The notes beneath the pieces are model-generated. The model ran no database searches. It was given only the letters and a program-made list of their open reading frames with translations, and was not told the DNA's origin. Below are positions 4,156-5,124 of a DNA stretch of 5,124 nucleotides, piece by piece. Source of the DNA: Candidatus Bathyarchaeota archaeon (GTDB lineage: Archaea; Thermoproteota; Bathyarchaeia; Bathyarchaeales; Bathyarchaeaceae). Both the position numbers and the translations under genes were made by a program. The DNA is taken from assembly GCA_020344715.1 (NCBI GenBank), contig CP070828.1:741867-746990 (forward strand), read 5' to 3'. Every line of letters starts with the position of its first letter. The first letter of the stretch is position 1.

Positions 4156-5124
4156 CTAGATCGCCTCTTCCTTTGTCGTGATTACATTTAAAACGTCTAG
4201 TTCTAAAGGTTTGGCTTCTACATTTAGGATTTCTGCTACGCTTGGGGTTGTTCGCCCTTCGTCTCCGGTTATCAGTTCTTTTATGTAGAGACCTCCTTGG
4301 CAGTGAATCTGCATTTCAATCTTGTCAGGTTTCAACCTCTTTACTTTTGCCTTATATATGTACTTTTCCCGAACGAGATTAGCTCTTCTGTGAAGTACAC
4401 GCCTGGGGGTCTTCTGATGAATAACAGCGTTCGTGAGGGTTTCAGCTAGTTCGGATAGCTTTTGTTTTCTTACGGATTTGCCAAACTCGACGGTGACTTT
4501 GTACAGTTTCTGTGCGCCTTCAGCTCTTTTCAGGGCTCTTACGGTGTCTTTTGTGACGAATTGAAGGTTGGAGATTTCAACTTTGCCTTTAGCTCTTTTG
4601 TTAACTGTTTGCGTTAGGCTGTTAAGGTCGATGAATCTCCTCTTTGGTTTCTTTGTCTCTACAGCGAAGGGTCGGCCTTGTCCTAGCATTCTGGCATCGA
4701 TGTCTTCTCTCCCAGCCCCATGAAAGGCTATGGTCTCTCCTTCAGTGACTTCTAGGGTTGGCTCTCCAATGAGTTCTTCTACCGATTCTGGATACAGCTT
4801 GCCCGTTCCGTTACATCGTGAGCAGCCGTTCCCGCGGCATTCCGCGCAAAGCCATTTGGATTGAGGTATCCCTCGGACGAGTTTTCGGTATCTCCCGGCA
4901 ATGAGGAGAGAGTTGACTTGGAGGTGAACTTGTCCGGAAAAGGGATTAACTAGAATAACAATCTCAGGTCTTTTGTAGTCAACGACCTTCTTCGTCACTT
5001 TGGATATTTCTTTGCCTATTTCTCGACTGAACTCGTTGCGCATGCTTTCGCCGTGCTTCACCTCAAATTCAGCTTTGAACTCATCTTCTCTTTCTTCAGC
5101 CTGTGTTGGCAGCTCGACGCCTAC
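4156..5124 (-). CDS. pus10: tRNA pseudouridine synthase Pus10, partial (N-terminus beyond window)
   Basis: The frame is open to the right edge, giving 322 residues of a protein usually near 400 or more, so most of the N-terminal THUMP-containing domain is missing. Archaeal Pus10 makes pseudouridine at tRNA positions 54 and 55 in the T-loop. Visible parts, numbered from the edge, are KHGESMRNEFSREIGK (23-38), a probable zinc-binding CAEC/CSRC pair (Cys 93, 96, 101, 104) followed by NGTGKLYPESVEELIG, then the catalytic region HGAGREDIDARMLGQGRPF (about 135-153). GRED aligns with GRTD of TruA, which points to Asp141 as the nucleophile, with Asp143 the alternative. Later segments include TPRRVLHRRANLVREK, and YIKELITGDEGRTTPSVAEI near the C-terminus, all typical of the family. 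A GTG at 5061 is merely internal, since the frame and family similarity (DEFKAEFEVKHGES) continue upstream of it. It ends in TAG directly before the rpl21e ATG. Confidence 0.95.
   Translation of the reverse strand, partial: VGVELPTQAEEREDEFKAEFEVKHGESMRNEFSREIGKEISKVTKKVVDYKRPEIVILVNPFSGQVHLQVNSLLIAGRYRKLVRGIPQSKWLCAECRGNGCSRCNGTGKLYPESVEELIGEPTLEVTEGETIAFHGAGREDIDARMLGQGRPFAVETKKPKRRFIDLNSLTQTVNKRAKGKVEISNLQFVTKDTVRALKRAEGAQKLYKVTVEFGKSVRKQKLSELAETLTNAVIHQKTPRRVLHRRANLVREKYIYKAKVKRLKPDKIEMQIHCQGGLYIKELITGDEGRTTPSVAEILNVEAKPLELDVLNVITTKEEAI
4164..4167 (-). promoter_or_regulatory. Shine-Dalgarno GAGG for rpl21e, inside the end of pus10
   Basis: GAGG on the minus strand lies eight bases before the rpl21e ATG at 4155, within the final Glu-Glu-Ala codons of pus10. 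The spacing is good and implies coupled termination and restart. Confidence 0.6.

Overview
The window is archaeal chromosome, and most of it is ordinary housekeeping DNA. The minus strand, read from the right edge leftwards, carries pus10 (partial), rpl21e, rpoF, a DUF655 gene and ksgA, in the order that is conserved in many archaea. A partial HemK/Mtq2-type methyltransferase lies at the left edge, also on the minus strand, and often follows ksgA in that conserved cluster. Archaeal-type L21e, RNA polymerase subunit F (Rpo4) and DUF655 fix the domain as Archaea. The gene content and moderate base composition do not settle the lineage; a Thermoproteota/Bathyarchaeia-like or euryarchaeal source are both possible.

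Layout: 1-373 (minus) is the N-terminal 124 codons of the HemK-like methylase, cut by the window edge. 374-493 is a short divergent promoter region. 494-1285 (plus) is a class I SAM-dependent methyltransferase of unknown substrate. 1347-1883 (plus) is a DUF998-family membrane protein whose last segment continues in another frame to 1953, so it is frameshifted. ksgA (1950-2807), DUF655 (2900-3454), rpoF (3514-3852), rpl21e (3859-4155) and pus10 (4156 to the right edge) are all on the minus strand and closely spaced. No stretch longer than about 120 bases lacks a gene. No tRNA, rRNA, CRISPR array, insertion sequence or long repeat was seen.

The minus-strand set looks like one information-processing operon: tRNA pseudouridylation (Pus10), a 50S ribosomal protein, the polymerase stalk subunit, a putative nucleic-acid-binding protein and 16S rRNA dimethylation. 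The HemK-like protein probably methylates the GGQ glutamine of the release factor. The two plus-strand genes interrupt this set and look like accessory cargo between ksgA and the hemK-like gene. The main points for a second look are the frameshifted DUF998 gene, the interrupted cluster, the TTAA shared by two convergent stop codons, the single in-frame TAG between pus10 and rpl21e, and the unusual catalytic-loop variants in the two N-directed methyltransferases. I see no convincing sign of an undescribed system.
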